From Petrosia ficiformis (taxonomy: Eukaryota > Porifera > Demospongiae > Haplosclerida > Petrosiidae), in contig OX345644.1 of assembly GCA_947044365.1 (NCBI GenBank), positions 2,863,737 through 2,927,736 on the forward strand: 64,000 nt of DNA. The letters run 5' to 3'. The position numbers were made by a program, and so were the translations under genes. The notes below the pieces were generated by a model that was not told where the DNA came from, did no database searches, and saw only the letters and a list, made by a program, of their open reading frames with translations. Positions 36,101-48,300 of this stretch are shown here, in pieces (position 1 is the first letter of the stretch; every line of letters begins with the position of its first letter).

Positions 36101-37097
36101 TTTTATCAATATTTCGTCTTCAAACAATTCAACTATTTTAGTAATTTTACACAGAAGTCAAAACATTTTGCATACAAAACAAGATCTGTTTCTGATGATT
36201 ATTTAGACATTCATGTTCATGACCTCAGAAAAATGTTCATAACTTCAGTTAGGAATGACCAATAATCTTTTTACCGGCACCATTTTGATATAATTATCCT
36301 CACCATTCTCTTTTGTGTATGTCAAATTTTCAATCCATTGCTTCATTATTGAGTTACAGTATAATCATGTATTAACCTTATGACATTAATCTATACACGT
36401 ACACTATATTACATCCTAATTTTGAGGTCTTCATGAATGTGAATAGATTTTGGTAACTAACAGTGATTGGGGAAACAGAAGGAAATATATGGCAAAAGTA
36501 GTCTACAAGTAATTATTACATCACTGTTTTAAACACTTTGTTTGATAACAGAAGATTCAGAAGTGCATTTAACTGTTTGTCTATTAAAGGTTTAGTAGAT
36601 ATGATACATGCACATGTACTAGTAGATATGAACAGAAATACATGCACATGTACTAGTAGATATGAACAGAAATACATGCACATGTACTAGTAGATATGAA
36701 CAGGAATACATGCACATGTACTAGTAGAATACATGCATTCCTAATTGATGATTTTGGATAAATGGAAGTATAATTATATAATTCATTAAGAAACCTTATA
36801 CTCTTGAAACTATTTAGGTACTTTATGTTGCTAAGGAGTAACCATAACAACTGTCAATATCTTGTATTAAAGCCATTTGCATTCATTAGCTAATTAAGTC
36901 AAACTTATTCATGATTACACAAAGACCCCCCAATGTGATACCCCAGACTATAAATGTTTGATGTCTGATGTACCAATTTCTCACTTACCAACTGTCACTG
37001 TTAAAGAACCATCTCTAGTAATTAATTCAACTAAAGGAGGACAAACTCTTCCCGAACCTAAAACCAAAACTCTCTGCATCACCTTACTAGCTGCCAT
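23233..37097 (-). CDS. Free-standing saccharopine dehydrogenase (L-glutamate forming, LYS9 type)
   Basis: Eleven in-phase minus-strand exons give 452 aa: 37097-36989, 35542-35416, 33597-33378, 33075-32999, 32932-32695, 32390-32295, 29854-29742, 27936-27848, 27765-27698, 24524-24419, 23348-23233. The enzyme cleaves saccharopine to glutamate and aminoadipate semialdehyde in lysine degradation. The N-terminus is a Rossmann fold with VLVLGSGRVCPP (about residues 10-21). NECGLDPGIDHM lies at 126-137, followed by WCGGLP, YPNRDS and VIRGTIRYE, all as in yeast Lys9. Length matches Lys9 (about 446 aa). Known animal AASS fuses this domain behind lysine-ketoglutarate reductase. Here the ATG sits 131 bp from a divergent gene, so no reductase is attached. 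Exon 2 uses a GTACAT donor because the nearer GTAAGG breaks the frame. Confidence 0.9.
23420..23790. mobile_element. Inverted-repeat element in dehydrogenase intron 10
   Basis: TTCTGATAAAACAGAACGGTTTGAC near the left and TGGTCAAAACATTCTTTTATCAGAA near the right are complementary ends. CTTTTTCAGCTGTAAAACTA followed by TTTTATAGCTGAAGAAGG forms an inner hairpin. It looks non-autonomous, and no frame is seen. Confidence 0.5.
24760..25265 (+). repeat. 40-bp minisatellite in dehydrogenase intron 9
   Basis: Units of TAGCCATTATCTCCAGTGTG followed by a TATTAATTATTACACAAGG segment. The left part is more degenerate, with ACATGTAGCTATTACCTCCAG. Confidence 0.85.
25011..25064. repeat. Perfect 54-nt palindrome, no spacer
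   Basis: The 27 bases from 25011 (TAGCAATTATGAGG...) are exactly complementary to the next 27 (...CCTCATAATTGCTA), checked base by base. Confidence 0.95.
25417..26055 (-). mobile_element. Family A element with internal duplication
   Basis: Inverted relative to the 505-1018 copy. The end segment with ATTGATTTCCACAGGGTTGA occurs twice (about 25431-25565 and 25580-25715), so a second copy or partial duplication is joined head to tail. Confidence 0.65.
26025..26600 (+). repeat. Left arm of long inverted repeat
   Basis: Near-identical to the reverse complement of 30555-31138. A 62-residue open frame is the same in both arms, with only small differences such as a 6-nt insertion. The arm is built of family A and B pieces. 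Confidence 0.9.
26573..26840 (-). mobile_element. Family B MITE-like element
   Basis: Starts TAAAGGTCATTCACGTTCAC and ends GTGAATGTGAACAG, adjoining the left arm of the long inverted repeat. Confidence 0.7.
26998..27146 (+). repeat. 27-bp tandem repeat, five copies
   Basis: TACATGTACATGTATTAGAT followed by GTATGGT or GTATAGT. Confidence 0.95.
28471..28943 (-). mobile_element. Family A element
   Basis: Begins ATGGCCCGTAGGGCCATCCC and ends AAGCAATCATAGGGATG, with an internal (TA)n tract. The centre differs from the 505-1018 copy. It lies in dehydrogenase intron 7. Confidence 0.65.
30321..30585 (+). mobile_element. Family B MITE-like element
   Basis: Full-length copy next to the right arm of the long inverted repeat. 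Its 3' part (TATGAAAATGCTCCAGGTG) recurs at 31141-31240. Confidence 0.7.
30555..31138 (-). repeat. Right arm of long inverted repeat
   Basis: Inverted partner of 26025-26600. Dehydrogenase exons 7, 8 and 9 lie in the 4-kb spacer between the arms. Confidence 0.9.
30926..31240 (+). mobile_element. Family B element interrupted by family A end sequence
   Basis: Opens with CTCTGTTCACATTCACGATG and closes with GAACGTGAATGACCTTTAA. An AGTATCCCTATAATTGCTTT family A end sits inside, suggesting nested insertion. Confidence 0.6.
31685..32130 (+). repeat. 48-bp minisatellite, about nine copies
   Basis: Unit contains GTAGTTTAGGTACTTACATG, then TACATGTAGACACAAGG, then TATAGGTAAAT. Because 48 is a multiple of 3 a long open frame results; it is not a gene. 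Confidence 0.95.
32396..32450 (+). repeat. (TAA)n microsatellite
   Basis: Pure AATAAT run that directly abuts the acceptor of dehydrogenase exon 6. Confidence 0.95.
33085..33122 (+). repeat. (GA)n microsatellite
   Basis: Pure AG dinucleotide run next to dehydrogenase exon 4, followed by GGAGA-rich degenerate sequence to about 33350. Confidence 0.95.
33610..35400 (+). repeat. Minisatellite with 233-bp higher-order unit in dehydrogenase intron 2
   Basis: Basic units of about 50 bp contain AGAAGTGAGATGTACATTAC, ACACTTCACTATTATACATG and TACACATACAAC. The block 34443-34675 recurs almost exactly at 34676-34908. A decayed exon copy at 34118-34195 interrupts the array. Confidence 0.9.
34118..34195 (-). 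pseudogene. Decayed copy of dehydrogenase exon 3 acceptor end
   Basis: AGCTAAGAGCTGACATATAA, then CACATTAACTGGTTTGGAAC, then TAAACTGTGAATAATTAGGG parallel 33503-33620 (GCTGAGGGCTGACATAAC, AGGGAACTAAACTGTGAAAA). The copy lacks much of the exon and cannot keep the reading frame. Confidence 0.8.
36207..36451 (-). mobile_element. Family B MITE-like element
   Basis: ACATTCATGTTCATGACCTC at the left and CATGAATGTGAATAGATT at the right. It lies in dehydrogenase intron 1. Confidence 0.65.
36600..36728 (+). repeat. 35-bp tandem repeat, four copies
   Basis: ATACATGCACATGTACTAGT followed by AGATATGAACAGAA. Confidence 0.9.
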
Positions 37098-37228
37098 TTG
37101 TAACCCACGTGGTACTTATACGCATGCGCAGATGAACTATGAATGTCCCATCTTCTATATAAAGACGAGTACAGACTAATGAATGTAATTAGTTACTTGC
37201 AAATCTTTAGGAGGTCAAGTTTCAAGAA
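37098..37228. promoter_or_regulatory. Bidirectional promoter, saccharopine dehydrogenase / PDZ-C2 gene
   Basis: The 131 bp between divergent ATGs contain an E-box CACGTG (37106-37111), an NRF1-like CGCATGCGCA (37121-37130) and a TATA-like TATATAAAG (37156-37164) about 65 bp before the plus-strand ATG. Motifs are seen in the sequence; their use is inferred. Confidence 0.5.
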
Positions 37229-40200
37229 ATGCCTGAGCTTCGAACTACTACACCTCCTCTTGATTTTGTTGATACAGAAGAACAAGAAATAATGGACGAA
37301 GAAGAAGACATTTGCAAATCACTGGGTTTGTCTGAGATCTCAGTTCCAGCGATGCTGTATAATCCATTACCTCTGCAATGTCTTGCAGCTGAAGCTTTAC
37401 CTGACAATATCAAAGAAGAAATAGATCAAGTAACGTCTTCATCTGTCTATGAATTTGGACATAGTAGCGAGCCTGCAAAAATAGTGAGTTTACGTTTTGA
37501 TGCTTGTGTATGCAATGAGTATATATATATATATATATAATATATTATATATAATATATATATATATATATTATTTGCCAATAAACATCATAATACATAT
37601 CGTCCTATCAAAATACATTAGCTGTCACTTTAGATGTAGAGTCAAAGAGTACACTTGATCAACTTATTAAGGATCATAGCTTGGTTGTATGTATTCTCAT
37701 ATTACAGAGTGGAAAATAAGTAGTGCTCCACTGTTCTTGGAGCACAAAGCTTTGTCTAAGATAACTAGATTTTACCTATCACAATGCATGCTTAGTTGCT
37801 GACTGAATTGCTAATGTATCCCCTTGCTATATGCAGTATCTAGTTATCAAAACTCTTTGTTTTTATTTGTCCAGGTCTCTTCCAGTGATATAAAAGCTGT
37901 TAGTAAGGAGAGTACAGTTAAAGTGCCTTTACAATTCTTCAACAATGGTAAGTGCAGTTTGTATTAAACTTCTTTTAATAGCTAGTAATGGCAGAATAGA
38001 AAATGAACACCCAGAGAGTGTTATCTTTCTTGATGACAGTTGATATCACATTAGCGATGCTACTAGTTATAACTGTCAACCAATTGCCGATAAGATTTTA
38101 AATGCTAGTAATGAAATATAACTAATTTAATTTACAATAATAATAATATTTACAAACAAATCTCCTTATATATTAGCCTGTATTATCTTAATAATATTTT
38201 CATTGCTTTGATATTATTCAGTAGAGTTCTAGTGATCTTGTGTCCAAGTGACCTTGTGTTTGTAAATATAGTATTAATAATTATTAATCATGTTTCCGTT
38301 TCTGTTGTCAAGGAAACTAATGCATAATAGGACTCTAGGAAATGGCAGCAAACGATTTTGCTCTGCCAAATATATTCATAATATATTTCTGTTAATTACG
38401 CTAACATATTTTTGTGTTTTCTCTAGGTCTGGGTTTGAGAATTGTTGGTGGAGTAAAATGTCCACACACTGGTGAAATACATGCTCAGATTTTATGCATC
38501 AAAAAACCGAATGAAGATGATGAAGAGAACTTACCAGAACAACTCACAAACCTCCATAATGGTGAGTAAAATATTCAAACTTGTTTTTCCAAACTACATA
38601 ATACTGACGACTAATCCAGTGAACTTCCAAACCTCCTGTTTTCTGATATACATTACACTCTTGTGTTTGAGCCTGAGGCTCTGAGAGTTATTGACATATC
38701 TTTGAATGATATGTGCTCTGAGAGTAATTGACAATGTCATCTTTAAATATACATGCTCTGAGAGTGACTGACAATGTTATTTTTGAATGATATGTACTCT
38801 GAGAATGTTATTAAGTATATCTTTAGAAGAGCTGATGTTTTTTCAAGCTGAAATATGATAACCACTTTGGTAATTCTTCACAGATGTTTAGTAAAATAGT
38901 GTTAATCCATTGTTTTAGTTTTAGTTAAAAGTGCCCATTATTGGCAATTTTTTATCTTAGGTAGTTATAGATTTGGATAACCAATTTTAGTAATGATTGA
39001 CGATGTTATCTCTGAATGTTAAGTATATCTGTAGAAGAGCTGATGTTTTTTCAAGCTGAATATGATAACCACTTTTAGTAATTCTTCACAGATATTTAGT
39101 AAAATAGTGTTAATTTTACATGTAGAGCTACAAATTGAATGTTTATTTAATTTCAAATGTTTTCAGTAGTGACAAATAAACTACATGTATAGGAGCATAT
39201 TTTGTTATTACTAACGGATTTCCTTTGAGGGGAAATTCTTTACTTTTCTTCGAAAGGATATTACGCCTTAAAGTTTTGATTTGGATTGACTTTTGTATTT
39301 CATTTCTGAGAATAGAATGAAAGGTCTTATAATTATATAATTATTCTATTTATTTAAATGATCCATTGTCTTAGTTTCAGTTAAAAGTGCCTATTTTTCA
39401 TTTTAGTTAGTTATATATACTCTGTTCACATTCACGATGTCCTCAAAATCATGATGTGATGACTTTATATGTAATATAGTGTGTAGTTTAATGTCATAAG
39501 GTTAATACATGATTATACTGTAACTCAATAATGAAGCAATGGATTGAAACTTGACATACACAAAAAAGAACGGGAAGGACTATTATATGAAAATGGTGCA
39601 GGTGAAAAGATTGTTAGTCATTCCAAACTAAAGTTATGAACATTTTTTTGAGGTCATGGTGAACGTGAATGACCTTTAGTTATTGCTTGTCATTTAGTAT
39701 AACCATTTTTAGTAGTACATAGCCAATGAATGGTAACTAAAAGTCACATTGGCTTACTAAAAGGGTTTTAGTTATTGTTATACATGTACTTAACTAAAAC
39801 AATAATAATTGTAATCTATAAACAATGACAATTTTAAGTTCAGTGGTACCTTTTTATAAATTTAAACAACGCCTTGGGACTAGTGGCAATGCCTTTTAAA
39901 CAGAGCTAGGTATTCTTTATTAAGAGGTCATTTAATATTAAAATATATTGTATGGGGACAAAGACAATGTCCTCCTTTATCAGAGGTTTAATTATTGGAT
40001 TACTTAATGTGCTCCTTAATTTGTCAAAGCTCCACTAGCCCACTGCATGTACACTGCATGTACACTGCGTGTACACTGCATGTGCACTGCATGTATACAC
40101 AGCTATACATGTACATGTACATGTATTTACCATTTACATTTAAATGTATTTTGTTAACTCAACGCAATATTGAATTTTTATTACTCTAGGTCTTTGTGTG

Positions 40201-43200
40201 TTGGCATTTGAAGGACATTCTTTACAGGGAACAAGTTTTGAAGGTGTTAGAAAATTAATGAGGCTTACTAAAAATGAATTGGTCAAGCTAACAGTGAGAG
40301 ACTGCAGGTATTTCATGTGCATGCCGGTGTTATTATCTATATGTATCTATTTATTCATCTATCTATCTATCTATTTATCTATTTATCTATCTATATATAT
40401 ATCTATCTATCTGTTTATCTATCCATATATATATATCTATCTGTCTATCTATCTATCTATTTTACTATTTATTTATTCGTCCTGTCTATTCTATCTATCT
40501 CTCTATCTACATGTATCTGTGCGTCTATCTATCTATCTATTTATAGATAAATAGACAGACAGATAGATAGATCTACATGTATCAATCAATCTATCTATCT
40601 ATCTATCTATCTATATGTATCTACATAGTATAATTTTTTGTGAATCAAATTTTCTTTGTCTGCGAATTCCATTGACATAATTCTTTTAAGCTTTTAAAAG
40701 GGCTGACTGTTATCAGCTATCACTATGTCTTGCTTAACAATTATAAGTCATTAGGTAGACATTTAAATTCTTGTTACCATACAAGGCTTGTGACTGACAA
40801 CATTACATGACATATTTACATGAAATCGTGTGTGAGCTGTTTGCAATCAATCTACTGTCATTTTGTGGAATTAATATTTAGTCAGTTCAACTGCCAAATG
40901 AGCTGTTAGTAAAATAGTGTTACTTTTACATGTAGATCAGTGACTTTAACATTGTGACTATACTAGTATGAGGGAAATCTATTTAATATTCATAGCACCT
41001 TTGTAATAATATTCATTAATGAATAACATGTTTACTAGTTTTTTGTTCATAAATATAATTATTCTCATATATTAATATATAGATAAATAATGAATGGTGT
41101 CATGAATTGACGGATTGATTGATTGATGGGTGGGTGGTTGGGTGGATGGATGGATGGATGTGTGGGTGGCTGGATGGGTGGGTGGCTGGGTGGCTGGGTG
41201 GCTGGGTTGGGTAGATTATTTACACATGTATAATAATTACAGTGAGAAAAACAATCATCATACATTGTTAATGTCATGTTAGATAATGTCCTATGTATTA
41301 ATTGATAATAATATCCTATCTATGTCGCATGTTTAGATCTGTGTAAACGTGTGTAAAATGTTTAGTACCATTAGGTGAAAGAAATATCAGTATCCACTCA
41401 TACAATTTCTACAAGAAACTAACTAAATATGGCGTCTGAGTGAAACAGTAGTTGCTCATCCTTGATACCAAATTTAGTGGACTAACTACCTGTATGAAAT
41501 AGCTGAGTAATGATCTTTTAAACATACATGTTTGACTGATTTTCACATCCATGGTGACATATGATACAGTTTAGTCAATGTCTCAATATCCTAATCTATA
41601 CAATGTTGAATTAGACGTAGTGGCTGTTTTCTGTTTCCTTTGTATTCTGTCGGGCATGACAAATCAGTGAGTATCATCCCCTCTTACACTTTAGTCAATG
41701 TCTCAATATCCTAATCTATACAATGTTGAATTAGACGTAGTGGCTGTTTTCTGTTTCCTTTGTATTCTGTCGGGCATGACAAATCAGTGAGTATCATCCC
41801 CTCTTACACTTTAGTCAATGTCTCAATATCCTAATCTATACAATGTTGAATTAGACGTAGTGGCTGTTTTCTGTTTCCTTTGTTTTCTGTCGGGCATGAC
41901 AAATCAGTGAGTATCACCCCCTCTCATCCTTACAAATACTATTACTTAGCATAAAAAGTGGCTTCACAACAAAATAATTATACTGCTCAGTTCTCACCCA
42001 CAATGTTTACTATTCTGAACATTTACATGTACATGTACATATGCTGAGTCATTGTATGGGATGTCATTTTTATATGTATATGCACATGTACATGTACATG
42101 TACATGTACTACTAAGCTTTCTGTTTCAACAATTAGTCTGACCTTGGGACACAACTGACATGACTAAAGTTTGTTCACATCCACGATGACCTCAAAATTA
42201 GGATGTAATGACCTTATATATGTATGTATTATAGTGTATAGTTTAATGTCATAAGGTTAATACAACTCAATAATGAAGTAATTTGACATACACAAAAAAT
42301 AACAGGAAGGATAATTATATGAAAATGGTACAGGTAAAAAGATTATTGGTCATTCCAAACTAAAGTTATGAGAATGTTTCTGAGGTCATAGTGAACATGA
42401 ATGATCTTTAATTTTTGATATTCATTTACAAGTCATTTATCTGAAAAAATAACATAAAAATCAATTTTGAAATAATTTTGTTTCAATAATACATTATATT
42501 GTACATGTAATAGTCTATCAGATGATAGTTGTACATGTTTACATTCTGAATAAATATACAGTCCAAACCTTCCAGTTATAGTATTACCGTACTTACACTG
42601 TGTATCATATTACATTATAATTATATACAGTATAATTTATATAGTGTATAATGTATGACTGTTTTATCAACAGAGGCCAAGCAAAATACAACACTGTTCC
42701 TCAAACCAGTAACAAAAAGTCTACACAAGGAAGGTATGATCATCCTCGCTTCCTTACACTGGTAAGTCCCTGTAATAATCAATTTTTTACATCCACAATG
42801 AAGATCAGTTAGTAAAATACAGACTACTTAATTCATTATCCATTTGGAGAGTTACAATATAACTACTAAATTGCTTGTGTTTGTCTACATGTACTTAATT
42901 CATTATCCATTTGGAGAGTTACAATATAACTACTAAATTGCCTGTGCTTGTCTACATGTATCTTGTTGCACTGTTCACTCCGGGGGCAAGAAATATTTTC
43001 TAACCTGCACTCCAGCTCCATTATCAAAAGTAGGCGTGGTTTAGTAACATGTGCCTGGAATGACAAATTTAATCTCGCCAACATACAAATTTTTACAATT
43101 TCACCAAAATTTCTTTTCGTCAAAAATACCTGTTATACAGTATATCAGCAATGTTTTAATTACATGTACATGTACATGTACATGCATATAACTAAAACCC

Positions 43201-45083
43201 CTTTTAATTAAGCATTGTGATTTTGAGTTAGGTTAATAATCTATTGCAATAACTATAGCTAACTGAAATAAGAATTGGCCAATCATGGGCACTTTTTAAT
43301 CCTTTTAGTAAGAATGTTAACTAAGCTATAAATGCCTATGTATGAATGGAATGTTAATAAACCAAACAGCTACAAGTCTCTAACTAAAATTTGGTCATTG
43401 TTGTCATGACTACAACAACACGGAGATGTACTTGTTAAGTGACTACAGCATCTCAATTAATTTTGTTAACATACTTTTAAGTGATGAATTTTATTTAATT
43501 CTCTAGCAAAAACGAAAGATGTTGAATCGGCAAAGGAGATCTTCATTTGTGTTATTAAAATCGGAGGATTCTAGTACTTCTTTATCTTCTACTTTAACTA
43601 AACCGCCAAGTCCCCAAAAGAAAGTATCGGTTACTAATATTGGTCATCAATCCTCAACTGGTTCTCCTTCATCTTCCAAACCATCAAGTCCCAAAAAGAA
43701 AATATCGGTTACTAGTATTGGTAATCAACCCTTGACCGGTTCTCCTTTATCTTCCAAACCAACAAGTCCCAAAAAGAAAGTATCGGTTACTAGTATGGGT
43801 ACTCAATCATCAACTGGTTCTACGGAATTCCTTGATCAATTTTATGTGAATATGCCAAATGGAATGATCCAGGTTTGTACATGTATATACATATACATGT
43901 ACATTGTGTGTAACAATGACTGACTCACTGATTGACTACGGAAATTAGAGTACGTTACCATAGCAACCTTACATGTATGTTTGAGGTCAGATAATCCAGT
44001 CTGTGAGTAAATTTAGAATACTATCATATTATATCAATGATAGTATAGTTTAACCCCATAAAACAGCTGTATACTTCAGATTATCAGATGCCAACCTGCA
44101 CCCCAAGCTTCTACAGGATTTCATGCATGATTTTGTTTTGTTTGATGGGACAATCAATCATACGAAACTCATTGTTTCTTAAGTATGCTCTCCCAGGAGA
44201 TGTTTTATATTTTGCCTGCTTCTGTTGACATGTAGCTGATATATACGTATAGGTTATGTCATGCCAGGTGCTATATCAGGTTTATAATCACCGAGCCACA
44301 GGCTGGAGGGCGAGCTGATTATTGCACAAGTGGGCATGACATAACCAATATATTTCGTGACTTCAAAGTCATGTTTATACAGCTTAATAAAACCACAAAC
44401 TACACAGTGCACGTCTCAAACCATGGTGCATGTATCACATTTATGGGACTGTCAGAAGCTTTGAAGGGTGGCTTCATCATGACATATACAATGTACATAT
44501 ACCTCCATGTACATGTACATGTATTTATGCTTTATGTAAATAGTAGTGTATAAATTGTCTGCATAGGAAATTAACAGTTTACATTTCGAATGAACCTCTA
44601 GTATGATATACTTGTACTTCGAATGCAGTTGTCTATAATGACTTAATGTATTATTCAATAAGATTAACTTCTGTGATAGACCACATACTTGTGAAGTCAT
44701 TATAGTCTTCAGAAGCATTTACATGTACATACACATTGTAATTTGATTGCTAACTGTCAGTCAACTTTGCTATCCACCTGTGTTGGCATGACTACTTGTT
44801 ATCCACCTGTGTTGGCATGACTACATGTACTTTAAACGAAATATTAATGCTCTGACATGAATAGATGAATACATGTATATACATGCAGATAATGTGTATG
44901 TATTATTACAATGGTTGTTTCACATACATGTACACATGCTGATGTACATGTACTGTACATGTACACATGCTGAAGTACAATGTATGTATTTTTACACGTA
45001 AGTACATGTAAATATGATTAGCACCATTTGTATAGTTATAAATGTTTGATGTGTTCACTTCACAAATTTATATTTCTAATTCC

Positions 45084-45153
<70 letters not shown>

Positions 45154-45305
45154 TCTCTCTCTCTTATATGTAGCTCTCTTTGAGATATGTGAAGCAACAC
45201 AAGACAATGTATGTCAGTATGTTTAAGATTAAAGGTCGATCAATGAGCCTTGGAACTGAACAATCTGGAGTGTTTCATAATTCATATATATTTCCAGATA
45301 AAAGG

Positions 45306-45340
<35 letters not shown>

Positions 45341-48300
45341 TCAACATACATACAAGTCATACATACATACATACACATACATACATACATACATACATAC
45401 AAGTCATACATACATACAAGTCATGTACATACGTACATGTACATACATACATACATACATACATACATACATACATACATACATACATACATACATACAT
45501 ACACACACACACATACAAACACATACATACATACCATGTACCATCCCAATTTCCTAAAAGCAGTCACTTATTATTACTGTTGTATCTTGTAATATATCTT
45601 TGGCAATAGATTGAACAAATTGGAAGTAAACATTCTTTGTATTCCCATACTAAGCAGTATTGATAGTACATTCTATGTTAGTTGGCTTAATTTAGTTAAA
45701 GTTTGATTGGCATGCAAAATGATAAGTGACAATTCAAATTTTGTATGTGTGCTAACTTACATGTACATGTACATGGGCTGTATGCATATAATAAATAATT
45801 TACAATTATTTTATACATTGTATGCACGTGTACATGTATATGATGTATCCATGTACATGTACATGTCCGTGTACATGTATATAATGTATCCATGTTAGAT
45901 GTTATGTGTATGTACAAAGTACATGCATGTATATGATGTATCTATGTACATATACATGTACATGCCTACACGTGTACATGTATATCTGCCATTTGATGTT
46001 ATGTGTATGTACATGTACGTGTACGTGTATATGATGTATCCATGTACATGTACATGTCCGTGTACATGTATATAATGTATCCATGTACATGTACATGCCT
46101 ACATGATATCTGTCATTAGATGTTATGTGTATGTACAACGTACATGTACATGCATGTATATGATGTATCTATGTACATATACATGTACATGCCTACACGT
46201 GTACATGTATATGATGTATCCATGTACATGTACATGTCCGTGTACATGTATATAATGTATCTATGTACATGTACATGCCTACATGATATCTGTCATTAGA
46301 TGTTATGTGTATGTACAACGTACATGTACATGCATGTATATGATGTATCTATGTACATATACATGTACATGCCTACACATGTACATGTATATCTGCCATT
46401 AGATGTTATGTGTATGTTCGTGTACATGTATATGATGTATCCATGTACATGTACATGTATATGATGTATTCATGTACATGTACATGTTCATGTATGTTCC
46501 CCAACGCAACTATATCTATTGATTGTGTAGGAGTATTCACATTTGTACGATATTGATTATTTATATTTTGTTTCAGGACTCAGGGAGTCAAATATGGTAG
46601 TCTAATATCTCCTACTGCTACAACAGAAGATCTTCAGGATCGAAGTGCCAGTTATATCTTATCAGAGGAAGAGGTAATGAATATGAAGCCATTGGACTTT
46701 GGTACTAAAGACGGCTCTTCCTGTTTTTATTAGTGTAAATAGAAAAACATTCATAGCATGTACATGTATTTACATGTAAATTTTTCTGTTAATTAATACA
46801 AATATGGTCGGCCTAATAAATTAATTTCATACCAACAGTACAAATCTAGTTCCCCTTTTCCTTAGAAAAAGTGGCAAATTCTATTATACTTGCTATAGTA
46901 TGCATTATGATAATCATTTGGAAGTAAACATGTCAGTACTTTAGACTGAGTGAACATGAAAAGAAATTGTATTTATTTGTGTGTCATCATTTATAATATT
47001 TTCACATTGTGTATACTTGTATATATACATGTATGTGTATATGTACATGTATATAATGTGTGTACATGTATACATGTGTATATGTATACATGTACATTTA
47101 TATATGTGTACATTTACATGTGTAATTGTGTATATGTGTACATGTACAATGTATATATGTGTACATGTATATATGTGTACGTGTACACATGTATATGTGT
47201 ACGTGTACATGTACATTTCTATATGTGTACATGTACAAAGCAAGAATAACATGTGGGGTTTCAAAATTTGCTTGGACATTGTTGAATTTTGATCAGCCAC
47301 ACCACATGTATATGTGTTATAAGCTCAAAATGATTAGACATTCATTTCAACATTTATTTTTCGCCCTGCAATGGCCTGTATGTATTATAGTGTGTGCTAC
47401 AATGTACATGTACATGTATTGTATATGTACTAGATACACATGTACTGAATTATATTTATATACTCTTACTAGCTCAAGTCAACATCTCTTCGTGTGCTAG
47501 TATGGGAACTGAGTAATCACATTATCTCCAAGAAACCAACATTCAAAGGAGAGGTTAGTTTGTAATTTGAAGCAATATTTTGTGTGGATGGAGAGTGCCA
47601 TGTAATACTACATGTAATACTACATGTGTACATGTAATACTACATGTGTACATGTAGTACTACATGTAATACTACATGTAATACTACATGTGTACATGTA
47701 ATACTACATGTGTACATGTAATACTACATGTGTACATGTAATACTACATGTAATATTACATATAATACTACATGTAATACTACATGTATTATACTATATA
47801 TAATAATACATGTATTGTACAATAGAATGTGTACAAAGGGCAGTGCCTCTTCTCTTAATCAGGAAGCTCGGGATAAAGACCAGTCATATATCATACTTGT
47901 ACATGTATGGTATATGACTAATTCATTGTTTAATACTAATAATCGAATTATTGTAATGAATGAATATTTTTGTTTGAAAACAAAACATATCAAAACTTAT
48001 TATAAATACACATGTATCTTTACTATACATGTACATGTACAATTCAACTGATTGTTTATTGTCAAAATAATTTATGTACATTCTGTATGTACAGTATTGT
48101 ACATGTACATGTATGTATTGTACATGTACGTATCTACTTACTGTTTACATATACATGTAACTACATGTATACATGTACATGTATGTGTATCTCTGTACGT
48201 ATGTGTGTATATATGTATGAATGCCTACATGTTTGTAAGTATGTACATGTATGTATACATGTATGCCCCCGGATAAAATATTATGATTGGAGGACTGTAT

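Noticed and set aside
45180..45609. Long open frames in the ACAC/CATA region
   Set aside because: Read-through of PDZ-C2 exon 7 into microsatellites; the exon ends at the 45305 donor.
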